A DNA stretch of 64,000 nt from Phycisphaerae bacterium (GCA_013360585.1 JABWBH010000015.1:45278-109277), one strand, 5' to 3'. Numbered from the stretch's first letter, positions 48,343 to 58,251 are shown. Program-made: numbers and translations. Notes: generated from the sequence alone by a model not told the origin.

Positions 48343-49134
48343 TCAACCCTCTTTAAAGCACACCCGCTCGATCGCCGTCGCTCGCCCCGTCGACGCGTCC
48401 ACCTCCGCGAGCACCCCGCACATCCGCACGTCGCCCTCCGCGACATCGAACGTCTGCGGCACGCCGTTGAGCATCACCGACAGCACCCGGTCCTTCCGCC
48501 GCCCCAGCACGGAGTCATAAGGCCCGGTCATGCCCACGTCCGTCACGTAAGCCGTTCCCTTCGGCAACACGCGCTCGTCCGCCGTCGGCACGTGCGTGTG
48601 CGTCCCGAAAAGCACGCTCACCCGCCCGTCCAGGTGCCACCCCATCGCCACCTTCTCGCTGGTCGCCTCGGCGTGAAAATCCACCACGACGATCCGCACC
48701 TCGCGCGGGATCGCCGCCAGCACCCGGTCCGCCGCCCGGAACGGGCAGTCCACCTGGATCTTCATGTACAAGCGGCCCAGCAGCGAAACCACCGCCACGG
48801 GAACGTGCGTCGCCGTGTGATGAACCGCGAACTCCCGCCCCGGCGCGGATTTCGGAAGGTTGGCGCTGCGCACCGCACACAACGACTGCTCCAGCACGGG
48901 GATAATCTCCTTCCGCCGGTAGATGTGATCTCCGAGCGTCAGAAGGTTCGCCCCGAGCTTCAGCAGCCGATCGTGGATCGACGCCGTCAACCCCGACCCG
49001 CCCGCCGCATTCTCGGCGTTGACGATGACGCAATCAATCCCGTGACGCGGAACCAGCGCCTCCAAACCGCGCTGAAGAATGCGCCGTCCGGGATCCCCGA
49101 CCACGTCGCCGACACAAAGAATGCGTACGCCCAT
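48343..49134 (-). CDS. YmdB-family metallophosphoesterase (TIGR00282 type)
   Basis: A 263-aa calcineurin-like phosphoesterase. Metal ligands appear in CVGDVVGDPGR, NAENAAGG, LGDHIYRRKE, VDFHAEATSEK and GTHTHVPTAD. The family includes B. subtilis YmdB (2',3'-cAMP phosphodiesterase). ATG 49134 or GTG 49137 could be used. It lies between addB and tyrS on the same strand. Confidence 0.92.
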   Translation of the reverse strand: MGVRILCVGDVVGDPGRRILQRGLEALVPRHGIDCVIVNAENAAGGSGLTASIHDRLLKLGANLLTLGDHIYRRKEIIPVLEQSLCAVRSANLPKSAPGREFAVHHTATHVPVAVVSLLGRLYMKIQVDCPFRAADRVLAAIPREVRIVVVDFHAEATSEKVAMGWHLDGRVSVLFGTHTHVPTADERVLPKGTAYVTDVGMTGPYDSVLGRRKDRVLSVMLNGVPQTFDVAEGDVRMCGVLAEVDASTGRATAIERVCFKEG

Positions 49135-49185
49135 CACCGCATTATGCGACAGATCGCCGACGCGGGCTACTGAAATCCGCAGGGA

Positions 49186-52100
49186 TCATTCCGCACCCGC
49201 ATCGTCTCGGATGTCCTCGCGGATCCGCTCCAGCACCTCGGTCCGCCGCAGAGGCTCGAGCACGACGGTCGGACTCGCGCCGCTCTCGAACCCGCAAACC
49301 GACGGATACGCACACCACCGGCACGGTGACCACGGCCCCAGCCGCCTCGGCTCAACCTCGACGCCTCCGTCGATCATCCGGTCCGCCAGCTCGCCGATCC
49401 GGCGCTTCGTCAGCTCCAGCAGCGATCGAAAGTCCTGAGTCGGAACCGCATCATTCCGATCCTGCGCCCCCGGCGCGCCGTCCTTCCGCACCGTCACCTG
49501 GTAGAACCGCGGCGCTGCTTCGGACGGCGCCAGCGCCTCGAAGCGCCCGAAGTCGATCAATCCTCGCGCCTTCGCCGCACCGGGAGAGACGCAATCCTCC
49601 TTCGCTTTTGAGGGGTGAAGGACGGACCGGTATTCCGGTCGCAGACCCACGTACAACGCCGCGAGCGGTTGCACCGGACGCCCGGCGAGCGTCGCACCGT
49701 GCTCCTGAAGCGCACAAAGGTACGCCAGCAGTTGAAGCGAGAGTCCGTAATAAACCGCGTCGAACTTCAACGCCCGTCCGCCGGACTTATAATCCACGAC
49801 GATGCCCAACGCCTCATCCGCCCACTCCGCTAGGTCCACGCGGTCGATGTTCCCTCGCAGCAGAACCGTCCGTCCCGCCGGAGTCGTCAGAACGAGCGCG
49901 GGCATATTCCCCGCCCCGCCTCGACCGAAGGCGGCCTCCGCTCGCCGCGGACGCGCTCGCCCTGCGGACAGCAAGGCGCTTTGTCCGCGAAGCGCAGGCC
50001 TGAGATGATCCTGCATCCGCCGAACGAGGTAGGCGTCTCTCGAAGTCGTCTGCGCCAGCGCTGCATCCAGCTGTGCTGCAACACGCGCCGCGCTTGCGCT
50101 CAAACCGGATTCGACCTCTTCCGCCGACAGACCGGAGAACCCTCGGTTGTCAGCCTCGAACGACCGGACAAAGTCCTCCAGGACCGCATGATGCAGCCGG
50201 CCGACATCGATGGCGGTCAGCCTCGCCTCGGCCCGCTCGCGCAGTCCAAGATCGAACCGCGCGAAGTGCTGAAAAGGGCACGCCGCGTAACTCTCCAGCG
50301 CGCTGACGCTGGTCTGAAGCGGCTGACCGCGCAGACGCGCCGCGACGCCGCCTTTCAGCGCTTCCCTCGGCGGGGCGGACAGCCGCTCGAACGCCCGCAG
50401 GAGGCGAGCCTCCGCCTCTCCGCGCGCCCGCAGACCTGCATAAAGCGCGTTCCACGTCCCGCGCACCGCCGCATCATCGGTCTCCACCGCCGGACGCGCA
50501 CGTATTTCACAGGCCAGCGCCGCCGCCAGGTCCGCCGTCGTCAGGATGTCCCACGTCTGACGCTCCTCGCGCGGATCACCCACGCGCGTCGCCTGCCCCT
50601 CTGGAAGGTACGGTGTCAGTTCCGCAAGATAGGGGGACGGGCGCAGCTCGCGCCCCTGCGCATCCGACGAAGAATATGTGACCAGAACACGCTCGCTCGC
50701 CCGCGTCAAGGCGATGTACGCCAGCAGACGCTCATCCTGAGACTGATCCTTCCGAGACGGACCCAGGTCCACGCCTCGATCCCGCAGCGCCGCGCGATCC
50801 TCATCGCTGAGGATGATGCTCTCCGCATGACGCGCGGGCAGCACCCCTTCATTGAAGCCCAGGAGGATCACTCCCTTCAGGTCCGGATGACGGCTTCGCT
50901 CGATCGATCCGACCAGCACCTGGTCGAGCATCGGCGGCGCCAGTCCCAACGTCATCGTCCCCAGTCCGGTCTCAAGCAGGTCGCTGAACGCCCTCGCGTC
51001 CAGCTCCGCTTCCTCGAACGCAAACGCCGCATCCTCGAGAAACTCCTCCACCTCGCGCCAGACCTGGCGGTGCGCCTCCGCATCCTCCAGCCGCCCGCCG
51101 CGCTCGTCCTCGTCCGCCCGCCGCGCCAGCCTTTCCGCGGCTCCGACGCTCCGGCACGCCGACTGAATCCACGTCCGCCAGCCCCCGCCCGTCCGCGCGG
51201 ACCCCGTCGCCGACGAAGCCAGCAGCGGATCCAGCCACGCCACCAGCGCGATCCGCGTCCGGTTGACGTTGGCGCGTCGCTCTTCCTGATACGGATCACG
51301 ATCGTCGTCGTCCTCTGACTCCCCGCGCGATAAATGACCCCACGACGCCGCGCGCCACGCTTCCGCCCCCTCGATTCCGTGCTCGATCAAGTAGTTCTCC
51401 AGTTCATCCGCGTCCGACTCGCACAGCGGCGTAAGCCCGGTTTTCAGGAGACGCCGAATCACGTCGAGCCGGTAGGGATCAGCCGCCGACTGCGTGATCG
51501 CCCGCACGAATTCGATCAGCGGATGATGCGCCATCGACCGTCGCCGGTCGATGAAAAAAGGGATAGACCGGGCCGCCAGCGCCGCCGACAGCAATGCGTC
51601 ATACCGCTCCAGATTCCGCGCAATGATCGCAATGTCCCGAAACCGCCACCCAGGCTCCGCCTGGCGCACCCAGCGCATCACGCTCGCAACCGCGTATTCG
51701 ACTTCCAGCCGGGGGCTGGGAAGCTCGACGACCTGAACGCGCGCCTGCCCGTCGACGGTCGCAGACGTTCTCGAAGGACGCCCCCGGAAAAGACTTCGTT
51801 CAAGCTCCGCCAGGATCGGCGCGTCCTTGAACCGCGGCGGCGGCGAGGAGTCCAGGATGACCGTCGGCCCCGCCGCCAGCCCCGCCGCGCGGAGCAGCCG
51901 CTGCCAGTCCCGCAGCGTCTCCCGCGTCGGCGCAAAAAGATCCCGCAACCCGCCCGGACGCACCTCCTCAGGCCTCAGGTCCGATCCCGGGTCGCACAGC
52001 AGCGCCAGCGTCGCCGCGCTCGACATCCGCAGAAGCTCGATCAGCAGGCGCTTCTCCTGCCCGCTCATCGACGCAAACCCGTCCACCCAGACCTCGGCCC

Positions 52101-52695
52101 CCGCCAGCCACGCACACCGCGGAAGCGCCTCCCGCGCCAGCTCAAGCTGCTGAGAGGGGTCAACCCGCCGGTCCCCCAGGTAGGCAAGATACGCACGCAT
52201 CAGCAGCGCCACGTCGTGCATCTTCGCCGAGAACGTTCCGCCGCTCGCCTCGGCGCCCTCCGCCGCAGACGACGCCTCCGCCGCCGTCACCCCCTCATTC
52301 AAAAGCTCGCCGATCGTCTGCCCCAGTTCCCGCGTCAGTCCGATCGTCCGCGCGGCGCGGCGGTAGTAGCGCAATTCCGGACGATGACGATCGAGCAGGT
52401 AGCGCAGCACCATCGCTCTCGATGCGTCGGACAGCGCTCGCCGAGGAGCAGACCCGACGGTCTCCAGAATCCGGTGTGCCAGCCGGCGGAACGACAACAC
52501 TTCCGCTCGGCTCGCAGCCCCTGGCGAAGGAGGCGCTAGGATCGCACGCTCCATCTGAAGGCTGGCCTGCTCCGGAACCAGAAAAACGAGCCTCGGTCCA
52601 CGCAGCGGATCCGCAGCCAGCCGCGACCGGATCTCGTCCAGGCATGTGTGCGTCTTCCCGCTGCCGGCGCGACCGAGAAGAAACCGGATCGACAT
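49186..52695 (-). CDS. addB: AddB-like helicase-nuclease subunit
   Basis: A 1169-aa protein of the AddAB/RecBCD-like double-strand break repair group. The N-terminal P-loop is GRAGSGKT. Recombinase-helicase motifs lie in the middle (LLGFNEGVLPARH, YIALTRASERVLVTYS). The C-terminal PD-(D/E)XK nuclease has VDYKSGGRALKFD and a later Gln. Four cysteines, one in CPFQHF and three in CRWCAYPSVC, match the AddB iron-sulfur staple. ATG 52695 is chosen because the P-loop then lies at the usual distance. The partner addA is not adjacent. Confidence 0.9.
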   Translation of the reverse strand: MSIRFLLGRAGSGKTHTCLDEIRSRLAADPLRGPRLVFLVPEQASLQMERAILAPPSPGAASRAEVLSFRRLAHRILETVGSAPRRALSDASRAMVLRYLLDRHRPELRYYRRAARTIGLTRELGQTIGELLNEGVTAAEASSAAEGAEASGGTFSAKMHDVALLMRAYLAYLGDRRVDPSQQLELAREALPRCAWLAGAEVWVDGFASMSGQEKRLLIELLRMSSAATLALLCDPGSDLRPEEVRPGGLRDLFAPTRETLRDWQRLLRAAGLAAGPTVILDSSPPPRFKDAPILAELERSLFRGRPSRTSATVDGQARVQVVELPSPRLEVEYAVASVMRWVRQAEPGWRFRDIAIIARNLERYDALLSAALAARSIPFFIDRRRSMAHHPLIEFVRAITQSAADPYRLDVIRRLLKTGLTPLCESDADELENYLIEHGIEGAEAWRAASWGHLSRGESEDDDDRDPYQEERRANVNRTRIALVAWLDPLLASSATGSARTGGGWRTWIQSACRSVGAAERLARRADEDERGGRLEDAEAHRQVWREVEEFLEDAAFAFEEAELDARAFSDLLETGLGTMTLGLAPPMLDQVLVGSIERSRHPDLKGVILLGFNEGVLPARHAESIILSDEDRAALRDRGVDLGPSRKDQSQDERLLAYIALTRASERVLVTYSSSDAQGRELRPSPYLAELTPYLPEGQATRVGDPREERQTWDILTTADLAAALACEIRARPAVETDDAAVRGTWNALYAGLRARGEAEARLLRAFERLSAPPREALKGGVAARLRGQPLQTSVSALESYAACPFQHFARFDLGLRERAEARLTAIDVGRLHHAVLEDFVRSFEADNRGFSGLSAEEVESGLSASAARVAAQLDAALAQTTSRDAYLVRRMQDHLRPALRGQSALLSAGRARPRRAEAAFGRGGAGNMPALVLTTPAGRTVLLRGNIDRVDLAEWADEALGIVVDYKSGGRALKFDAVYYGLSLQLLAYLCALQEHGATLAGRPVQPLAALYVGLRPEYRSVLHPSKAKEDCVSPGAAKARGLIDFGRFEALAPSEAAPRFYQVTVRKDGAPGAQDRNDAVPTQDFRSLLELTKRRIGELADRMIDGGVEVEPRRLGPWSPCRWCAYPSVCGFESGASPTVVLEPLRRTEVLERIREDIRDDAGAE

Positions 52696-52833
52696 GATGC
52701 AAGTCTCGCTCCCTCCGCGGCGGACGGCAAGGCGGATCGGACACCCTCCGACAATCTCACGCCCCGGCGAACCACACAGGTTCCCCGGAAAAAGGTTCCC
52801 TCGCGGGATTCCAATGCGCACGCCGATTTATAC

Positions 52834-52862
52834 TTAATACGGCGACCGATGCGCCGTATACT
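52834..52862 (+). promoter_or_regulatory. Promoter of the zinc-ribbon/SPFH operon
   Basis: TTAATA (52834-52839), a 17-base spacer and TATACT (52857-52862) precede the small zinc-ribbon gene. A TACGGCG / CGCCGTA dyad lies within the spacer and could be an operator. Confidence 0.5.
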
Positions 52863-52887
52863 TGGGTGGGCGGAACGGAGGACAGAG

Positions 52888-53157
52888 GTGCGCGCGATGT
52901 TCGGAACTCCGATGACGATGATGGTGATGCTTGCCTGCGTCGTGATCGGCATCATCGGCGTTACGATGGTTATCCTCTCCGCCGTCGGGCGCGACGCGGC
53001 ATCGCATCCGAAATCGGAGGACGGGAGTCGCGGCGAGGGCGCTCGATCGGATGCGGGTTCCGGTCCGGCCCGCTGCTGCCCGCGATGTAATCAGTTCAGT
53101 CCCGCCTACGCGAGATTCTGTGCGCATTGCGGATACGCTTATGAACCGCGCGGGTGA
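52888..53157 (+). CDS. Small membrane protein with C-terminal zinc ribbon
   Basis: An 86- to 89-aa protein: one N-terminal transmembrane helix (MVMLACVVIGIIGVTMVIL), a charged linker, then a C-terminal zinc ribbon (CCPRCNQFS, FCAHCGYAYE). GTG 52888 has GGAGGA 5 bases upstream; ATG 52897 is the alternative. It lies 81 bases before the first SPFH gene and may be co-transcribed with it. The function is unknown. Confidence 0.72.
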   Translation: MRAMFGTPMTMMVMLACVVIGIIGVTMVILSAVGRDAASHPKSEDGSRGEGARSDAGSGPARCCPRCNQFSPAYARFCAHCGYAYEPRG

Positions 53158-53238
53158 CGTCGCGCCAGGGGTCGGCGCGCCGCCGCTGGACGGCGGCGCC
53201 TTTCTTCACTTGTTTCCGCTACGTTCGGAGATGTCGAC

Positions 53239-54843
53239 ATGACGCAATCACTGTCTCCCACGCCCCCACGGCGCATGAGCTGGCTGGCGAAGGGGCTGCT
53301 TGGACTCGCCCTGCTTTCCGCAGCGGCCGCCGCCGTCCTCGGCGTCTTCATCTGGTGGTACGTCTTCCGCGTCGAGGTCGGGGAAGATGAACTTCTTGTC
53401 CTCATCCGCAAGAGCGGCAAGGCGATCCCCACCGATCTGGGCCAGGATTTCGACGATCAGGTTATTCTGTATGACCAGCTGGTCGAGGCGATCGCCCGCA
53501 AGACCGGTGAGACCCCCGACGAGGTTCGGGAAGGGTACAAAGGCATCCAACTCAATGTCCTCACCGCCGGGCGCTACTTCCCCAACCCTTACTCGTACGA
53601 GCGCCGCGTCATCAAGACCACCGTCATCGGACCCAACGAAGTCGGCGTCCTCGTGCGCAGATACGGCCGACCGCTTGAATTCCCCAAGACCGTCGCGACT
53701 GAAGACGACGAGCGAGGTCCGGTGGCGACGGTCCTCGAACCCGGACGCCACGATATCAATCTGCTCGCCAACGAAGTCCAGCGCTTCGAGATGATCCTCG
53801 TTCCGGAGGGGCATTGCGGGGTCGTCACCCTTCTGTCCGGAGACGATCCGGCGACTCCCAACACGTACACCGTCGAACCCGGCGAGAAGGGCGTCCAGCG
53901 GCAGACCCTTCCGCCCGGACGCCACCCCTACAACCCCTATCTCCAGAAGATCGACCTCGTTGATCTGCGCAGTCACAAGTACGACATGCTCGGCGACGAG
54001 GCGATCTACTTCCCCTCCAACGACAGCTTCGAGATCGAGCTGCACGGCTACATTGAGTGGGCGATCCGTCCGGATCGCGCCGCCGAAGTGACCGTCGCAT
54101 ACGGCGACGAGGACGACATTCTCAACAAGGTCGTCCTCCCCTACGTCCGCAGCATCTCCCGCATCCAGGGGTCGCGCATGAGAACGCGCGACTTCATCGG
54201 AAAGACCCGCACCACCTTTCAGGAACACCTTCTCACCGAGCTGAAAAAAGCCTGCTGGCGCGAAGGCGTGGACCTCAAGGCCGTCGCCATCACCGAAGTC
54301 AAGATCCCGTCCGAGATCGCCAGCCTCATCAGCGCCCGCGAGCAGGCCGATCAGGAGATCGAGCGATCGAAGAACCAGATCGAGGAGGCCCGCGCCGAAG
54401 TCCGCCTCGTCGAGGAGCGTGAACGACAGGACCAGAACAAGCAGGTCGGCGAGGCTCGCCGAGGCGTCGTCACCGTCACGAAGCGCAGCGAGCAGCAGAA
54501 AGTCGTCCAGGTCACCCAGGCGGAGCGCGAACTCGAAGTCGCCCGCCTCAATCTCGAAGCCGCCGAGAAGCTTGCCTCCGCAACCCGCGCGAAAGGCCGG
54601 GCTGAAGCCAACGTCATCCTCTTCGACTATCAGGCCCGCGCCGAACCCCTCAAGATGGCGGTCGCCGCCTTCGGGGACGGCGAAACCTACGCTCAGCAAT
54701 TCTTCCTGCAAAAGATCGCCCCGGCGATCCAGAGCATTCTGTCCAACACCGAAGGCCCCTTCGCGGACATCTTCAAGCAGTTTCAGGTGTTTCCCGGCGC
54801 GGCGTCGCCCGCCTCGACCGCGTCGAAGGGAGGTTCGCAATGA
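53239..54843 (+). CDS. SPFH/Band-7 protein 1 with three vault-like N-terminal repeats
   Basis: A 534-aa membrane-anchored protein with its transmembrane helix at residues 17-43. Three related repeats follow at about 51-120, 135-178 and 193-236, each of the form VGVVxxxxG then VLxPGRYxxNPY. The SPFH core is at about 238-355 (FEIELHGYIEWAIRP, VKIPSEIASLISAREQA). A long coiled coil (about 360-455) and a short C-terminal domain complete it. GGAG lies 8 bases before the ATG. The family builds membrane-attached rings or cages. The paralogous next gene overlaps by 4 bases. Confidence 0.88.
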   Translation: MTQSLSPTPPRRMSWLAKGLLGLALLSAAAAAVLGVFIWWYVFRVEVGEDELLVLIRKSGKAIPTDLGQDFDDQVILYDQLVEAIARKTGETPDEVREGYKGIQLNVLTAGRYFPNPYSYERRVIKTTVIGPNEVGVLVRRYGRPLEFPKTVATEDDERGPVATVLEPGRHDINLLANEVQRFEMILVPEGHCGVVTLLSGDDPATPNTYTVEPGEKGVQRQTLPPGRHPYNPYLQKIDLVDLRSHKYDMLGDEAIYFPSNDSFEIELHGYIEWAIRPDRAAEVTVAYGDEDDILNKVVLPYVRSISRIQGSRMRTRDFIGKTRTTFQEHLLTELKKACWREGVDLKAVAITEVKIPSEIASLISAREQADQEIERSKNQIEEARAEVRLVEERERQDQNKQVGEARRGVVTVTKRSEQQKVVQVTQAERELEVARLNLEAAEKLASATRAKGRAEANVILFDYQARAEPLKMAVAAFGDGETYAQQFFLQKIAPAIQSILSNTEGPFADIFKQFQVFPGAASPASTASKGGSQ

Positions 54844-56531
54844 GATTCGGCAAGTCGATCCTCACGTTGCTGGGCGTCAGCCTGATCGTCCTCGCGATCG
54901 GCGCCGGCGTGGTCTGGACGCAATTCCGCTTCTACGTCAAGGATGACGAGTGTGTCGTGCTCACGAGAAAAAGCGGAAAGGAGTTGCCGCCTGGACAGAG
55001 CGTCGCCACTGAACCGGGACAGAAGGGCATTCAGGAGCACGTGCTCGGCCCCGGGCGCTACTTCTACAACCCTTACACCTGGGAGTGGAAGCACGTCCCC
55101 CTGACGGTGATCCCCGCCGGCGATCCGAAGACCTGGAAGTGGATCAAGTCCCCACGCGACGGCAAGACCACGTCCCCCCGCGCCGGAGATTTCTCCTTCA
55201 GCGGCGACCCGCCGAAGATCGGCGTCGTCAACCGCAAGGTCGGTGCGCCCTCGCGCGACGGGAGCGTCTTCGTCAGCCGCGCCTCCGGCGAGAAGGGCAT
55301 CTGGCGCGAAGTCCTCACGCCCGGTACGTACCGGCTTAACCCCGAGGTCTACGCCGTCGAACTGCACCCCGCCACCGTCATCCCCGCCGGGTTCGTCGGC
55401 GTCGTGACGAACCTCTTCGGCGACGATCCCGCGGACGCGGCCGGCGCGCCGCCGTCCGATGATGCCGCCCCCTCACCCTCCCAGGATATCACGACGCCGG
55501 TGGAGCGCCGCCTCGCCGAACCCCACGAACGCGGAACGATGCGCAACGTCCTTCAGCCCGGTGTTTACTTCATCAACCCGAAGCTTCAGAAAGTCGTCCT
55601 GGTCGAAGTCGGCTTCAATGAGTACTCCCAGGTCAAACTCAGCGAAAGCGAGAATTACCGCATCGCCTTTTCGTCGGAGACCGGTTTCCTCATTCGCGTC
55701 GGCGTCACCGTCATCTGGGGCATCCACCCGTCGCACGCCGCGGAGATCATCAACGAGTTCGGCAACGTCGACGGCGTCCTCGACAAGATCATCGCCCCGC
55801 AGCTCCGCTCGATCTGCCGCAACATCGGCGCCACCTACGCCGCACGCGACTTCATCCAGGGCGAGCGCCGCGAGGAGTTCCAGAAGGAAATGACGGAAGA
55901 GCTGCGCCGCGTCTGCGGCGACAAGCACGTCGAAGTCCTCCTCGCCCTCGTCCGAGAGGTCGAGGTCCACGCTCCCGACGCCGCGGGAGGCGAACTCACC
56001 GAGGACATCAAGAAAACCATCCAGCAGAGCTTTCTCGCCATCGAAAGCCAGTTGACGAAGGACAAGCAGCGCGAAGCCGCCATCGTCAAGGCCTCTCTCG
56101 AGGAGGAACGCAAAAAAATCGACATCGCCCGCGAGATGATCCAGGCCGAGACCCGCCTGACCGTCGCCGACATTGAAGCCGACGGCGAGAAAGAGGCCGC
56201 CCGGATGCGCGCTCAGGCGGACCTCGAAGCCGCCGCTCTGCAGGCTCAGGTCGCGGAACTCGACGCCCAGCGCGTCCAGATCCTCGGTCAGGCCGCCGCC
56301 GACGTCGAACGTTACAAGAAAGAGGCCGAGGCCGAAGGATTCAGAATGCTTGTCGGGGCGTTCGGATCGCCGCACGCCTACAACCTTTACACGTTCGCGC
56401 AGAACTTCCAGCCGCAGTCGATCCGCCTGTTCTTCGCTGGCGAAGGCACGTTCTGGACGGACCTTAATCGGCTGGAAGACGCCGCGGCCGCAAAGGTGCT
56501 GCAATCGTCGTACCCTCCGGACCGACCGTAG
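54840..56531 (+). CDS. SPFH/Band-7 protein 2 with three vault-like N-terminal repeats
   Basis: A 563-aa partner of protein 1, starting in an ATGA overlap with GGAGG 7 bases upstream. One transmembrane helix lies at residues 7-27. Repeats are at about 38-79, 127-169 and 186-249 (VLGPGRYFYNPY, VLTPGTYRLNPE, VLQPGVYFINPK). The SPFH core is at about 255-375 and a Glu/Ala/Lys coiled coil at 390-500. Two paralogs in one operon suggest a hetero-oligomer like HflK/HflC. No protease gene is adjacent. Confidence 0.88.
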   Translation: MRFGKSILTLLGVSLIVLAIGAGVVWTQFRFYVKDDECVVLTRKSGKELPPGQSVATEPGQKGIQEHVLGPGRYFYNPYTWEWKHVPLTVIPAGDPKTWKWIKSPRDGKTTSPRAGDFSFSGDPPKIGVVNRKVGAPSRDGSVFVSRASGEKGIWREVLTPGTYRLNPEVYAVELHPATVIPAGFVGVVTNLFGDDPADAAGAPPSDDAAPSPSQDITTPVERRLAEPHERGTMRNVLQPGVYFINPKLQKVVLVEVGFNEYSQVKLSESENYRIAFSSETGFLIRVGVTVIWGIHPSHAAEIINEFGNVDGVLDKIIAPQLRSICRNIGATYAARDFIQGERREEFQKEMTEELRRVCGDKHVEVLLALVREVEVHAPDAAGGELTEDIKKTIQQSFLAIESQLTKDKQREAAIVKASLEEERKKIDIAREMIQAETRLTVADIEADGEKEAARMRAQADLEAAALQAQVAELDAQRVQILGQAAADVERYKKEAEAEGFRMLVGAFGSPHAYNLYTFAQNFQPQSIRLFFAGEGTFWTDLNRLEDAAAAKVLQSSYPPDRP

Positions 56532-56582
56532 CCTTCGTCGCTTTTCGACTTATGATGCGCAGCTCTCGGAGAACGACGACGT

Positions 56583-58178
56583 ATGCCGAAGGGTTCCAGG
56601 AACCGGGATCGTGACACACGGACCGCCGCCACACCGGCAACACAGCCTGCCGCGCAGGCGAATCCGTCCCGAAACCGACGATGGATCTTTCTTGGCGCGC
56701 CGGCAGGTCTCATGCTGGCTGTCGCCGCGTACCTGGTCTTACGCGATCCGCCGACGCCCGGCGGCGCCGATGCCCCCCCGCACCCTTACGAAGGCCCCGT
56801 CCGCCACGTCATCCTTATTTCGATGGACACCACCCGTGCGGATCACTTCGGCTGCTACGGCAACGCCGTCGTCCGCACCCCTGCGGTCGACGCCGTCGCC
56901 GCCGAGTCCGTCATCTTCGACGATCATATGACGGTCGTTCCCACCACCCTCCCCTCGCACCTGACGTTGATGACCGGCTTGTACCCGCATCATCACGGCG
57001 TCCCCAGCAACGGTTTCGTCGCCCACGCCGACAACGTGACGCTCGCTGAACTGCTGAAATCGCGGGGGTTTCAGACCGCGGGGTTTCTCGGATCCTTCGC
57101 CCTTGACCAGCGCTTCGGGTTCGCCCAGGGCTTCGACCACTTTGACCAGGAATTCGACATCCTCTTCGGAACGAACAAAGCCGAGCAGGATGAGCGGAAC
57201 GCGAAATCCGTGACCGACGCAGTCATCGCTTATCTCGATCGTGTCGGCGTCCCCCCGCATCTTTTCCTTTTTGTTCACTACTTCGACCCGCACACGCCGT
57301 ACAACCCGCCCCCGCCTTACGACCGGATGTACGACGATGCGGATGTCGCCGGCACCCCGCCCCCCGACATCGGCGAGGTCCGAAAGCAGCTCAAGACCGC
57401 GCGCGGACAGGAAACGCCGAACGCCCGCCGCATCGCCAACCAGTACGCCGGCGAAGTGTCTTACATGGACGAGCACATCGGCCGCCTCATCGCCGACCTG
57501 CGGGCGCGAGGCATCCTCGACGACGCGATCCTCATCCTCACCAGCGATCACGGCGACAATTTCTGGGAGCACGCGCCCTACTTCGATCACGGTGCCTCCA
57601 CGTTTCAGCCGACGATGAGGGCGGTCTGGATCGCGCGCCTTCCCGCCGCCCAGAACGCCGGCGTTCGCCTTTCCGCGCCAACCTCCAGCATTGATGTTCT
57701 TCCCACCCTGCTCGCTTACCTGAACATGAAGCCTCCCCGTCCGCTGCCCGGGCGGATCATCGATCTGACTTCCCCCCAACCCGCCGTCGGGCCAGCGCTG
57801 CTCTTCGGCGAGGCGTCGGAACCCTGGATCCGCCCGGCGCCGGGAACCTGGGAAAACTCGGGGAAGATGCGCTATGTCCGCGACGGCCGCTACAAGTACG
57901 TCGTCGCGCCCGCGCAGAAGTATGAGGCGCTTTTCGACCTCTCCGTCGATCCCCTCGAACGCAACAACCTCCTGCGCGATCCCACGTTGGATCCGGCGAC
58001 CGTGGACAAGTACCGCCGCATGCTCGCTCGCTGGTCGCAGGACGCGAAACCGCTTCCGACGCACTTCGATCGCGGCCAGCGCGACGCAGTCGTCAAGCGC
58101 CTGCAGGGACTTGGGTACCTGTCACCGACGGACGACCCCGACTCCGATCCGGAAGACGGGCGAGATCCCGATGAATGA
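56583..58178 (+). CDS. Membrane-anchored sulfatase-fold protein
   Basis: A 531-aa protein with one N-terminal transmembrane helix (WIFLGAPAGLMLAVAAYLVL) and an alkaline-phosphatase-superfamily domain: LISMDTTRADHFGCYGN, PTTLPSHLTLMTGLYPHHHG, HYFDPHTPY and TSDHGDNFWEH. The formylglycine motif CxPxR is missing; TTLPSH replaces it, as in the 37.1-kb paralog. The C-terminus is very acidic. GGAGAA precedes the ATG. It lies 51 bases after the second SPFH gene on the same strand and may share its transcript. Confidence 0.83.
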   Translation: MPKGSRNRDRDTRTAATPATQPAAQANPSRNRRWIFLGAPAGLMLAVAAYLVLRDPPTPGGADAPPHPYEGPVRHVILISMDTTRADHFGCYGNAVVRTPAVDAVAAESVIFDDHMTVVPTTLPSHLTLMTGLYPHHHGVPSNGFVAHADNVTLAELLKSRGFQTAGFLGSFALDQRFGFAQGFDHFDQEFDILFGTNKAEQDERNAKSVTDAVIAYLDRVGVPPHLFLFVHYFDPHTPYNPPPPYDRMYDDADVAGTPPPDIGEVRKQLKTARGQETPNARRIANQYAGEVSYMDEHIGRLIADLRARGILDDAILILTSDHGDNFWEHAPYFDHGASTFQPTMRAVWIARLPAAQNAGVRLSAPTSSIDVLPTLLAYLNMKPPRPLPGRIIDLTSPQPAVGPALLFGEASEPWIRPAPGTWENSGKMRYVRDGRYKYVVAPAQKYEALFDLSVDPLERNNLLRDPTLDPATVDKYRRMLARWSQDAKPLPTHFDRGQRDAVVKRLQGLGYLSPTDDPDSDPEDGRDPDE

Positions 58179-58251
58179 CAGAGAGTCGAAGGACGCGCTC
58201 CTCCGTCCCGCCTCGTGCAACGTGAAGGTCATCACGCCTGCTTTGCCCGGA

